Positions 5,518 through 6,003 of a stretch of DNA of 6,003 nt are shown piece by piece (the first letter of the stretch is position 1; every line of letters begins with the position of its first letter). Position numbers and translations under genes: made by a program. This DNA comes from Planctomycetales bacterium (lineage in GTDB: Bacteria; Planctomycetota; Planctomycetia; Pirellulales; Thermoguttaceae), in the NCBI GenBank assembly GCA_007122045.1, contig SKJM01000466.1:1-6003 (forward strand), given 5' to 3'. Below the pieces are notes generated by a model. The model worked only from the letters and a program-made list of their open reading frames with translations, did no database searches and was not told the origin of the DNA.

Positions 5518-6003
5518 CTAATGGTTCGTGGCTTTTTTCGGTTGGCGCAGGACATAGTACCACAGGCCGGCAACGGCCAGCAGCATCAGCAGGCTCACGT
5601 TCTGCGAGATGCTCAGGCCGGTGCCGAAAACCGGCGGCTCGTCGACGCGGATGTTCTCGATCAGGTAGCGGGTGACCGGGTAAAGCGTCAGGCCCAGGGC
5701 AATCAGTTCGCCGTCGCGGCGCCGGAACGGTTCGTAGGCCAACAGCAGCAGGCAAAGGAACACGGCATTCAGCGCGCTGTAAAGCTGCGTGGGATGGATG
5801 GGCAGGCTGCGGGCCGGAGGGCGGGCCAGCGGCCAGCGGGCCACCTTGTTGCCCGCGGCGCGCACTTCCAGCCACGGCTCCCGGTGGAACTCGTCGAGCC
5901 GGGCGCGGAAGTGGTCAAGGGTGTGCACCGGCCGGCCGCTAACGGCGACGACCTGCCAGCCCGGCGCGATGCCCTGCTTGGCCGCCGGCGTGAGGCGGTC
6001 GAC
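5518..6003 (-). CDS. lgt: prolipoprotein diacylglyceryl transferase, C-terminal part, with a PDZ-like insertion
   Basis: Lgt moves the diacylglyceryl group from phosphatidylglycerol to the lipobox cysteine of prolipoproteins at the inner membrane. The frame is open from the right edge to the TAG at 5518-5520, giving the last 161 residues. The N-terminal half lies outside. Visible residues 70-76 are HPTQLYS (HPSQLYE in E. coli Lgt). Hydrophobic spans follow at about 77-91, 98-113 and 134-152. R112 in VTRYLIENIR aligns with E. coli R239, an essential arginine, and FGTGLSISQNVS matches the segment before the final helix. Residues 1-57 look instead like a PDZ domain: TPAAKQGIAPGWQVVAVSGR, then PV, a helix (DHFRARLDEF) and a closing LEVRAAG strand. 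The apparent GTG at 5928 is only an internal valine codon. It is first of the three clustered genes visible, 134 bp upstream of rimO. Confidence 0.88.
   Translation of the reverse strand, partial: VDRLTPAAKQGIAPGWQVVAVSGRPVHTLDHFRARLDEFHREPWLEVRAAGNKVARWPLARPPARSLPIHPTQLYSALNAVFLCLLLLAYEPFRRRDGELIALGLTLYPVTRYLIENIRVDEPPVFGTGLSISQNVSLLMLLAVAGLWYYVLRQPKKATNH

Overview
The window reads as chromosomal DNA of a GC-rich bacterium, most probably a planctomycete (Pirellulales-like). This is inferred from remembered family resemblance, not from a search. The clues are the form of PgsA (IFNVPNQLT near the N-terminus), the Lgt C-terminus with HPTQLYS, the sort of sigma-54 response regulator whose first 75 residues remain, a secreted protein of stacked carboxypeptidase-regulatory-like folds, and weak use of Shine-Dalgarno sequences.

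Layout. Bases 1-526 are gene-poor and less GC-rich than the rest. They hold a possible left-edge reverse-strand ORF, an imperfect hairpin, one plausible 63-residue membrane peptide and a candidate promoter. Bases 527-2884 (+) encode a 785-residue exported protein of at least five beta-sandwich (CarboxypepD_reg-like) modules. Bases 2885-3115 are a spacer rich in possible hairpins. Bases 3116-3382 (+) are the amputated receiver domain of an NtrC-type response regulator; its family resemblance stops at the stop codon of the convergent pgsA gene.

The right half is a reverse-strand cluster in the transcription order lgt (partial, off the right edge), rimO, pgsA. PgsA makes phosphatidylglycerolphosphate, the precursor of phosphatidylglycerol, and phosphatidylglycerol is the diacylglyceryl donor for Lgt, so the two flanking genes are metabolically linked. 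RimO modifies ribosomal protein S12 and appears to be a passenger.

The main oddities are four. A PDZ-like segment lies inside lgt just before the HPTQLYS motif. The regulator is cut at a sharp breakpoint. Four and a half copies of a heptanucleotide tandem repeat stand where the rimO ribosome binding site should be. Three different repeat types (heptamer array, 20-bp inverted repeat, 17-nt palindrome) sit in the two spacers of one gene cluster. No tRNA, rRNA, CRISPR array, insertion sequence or complete unknown multigene system is visible.
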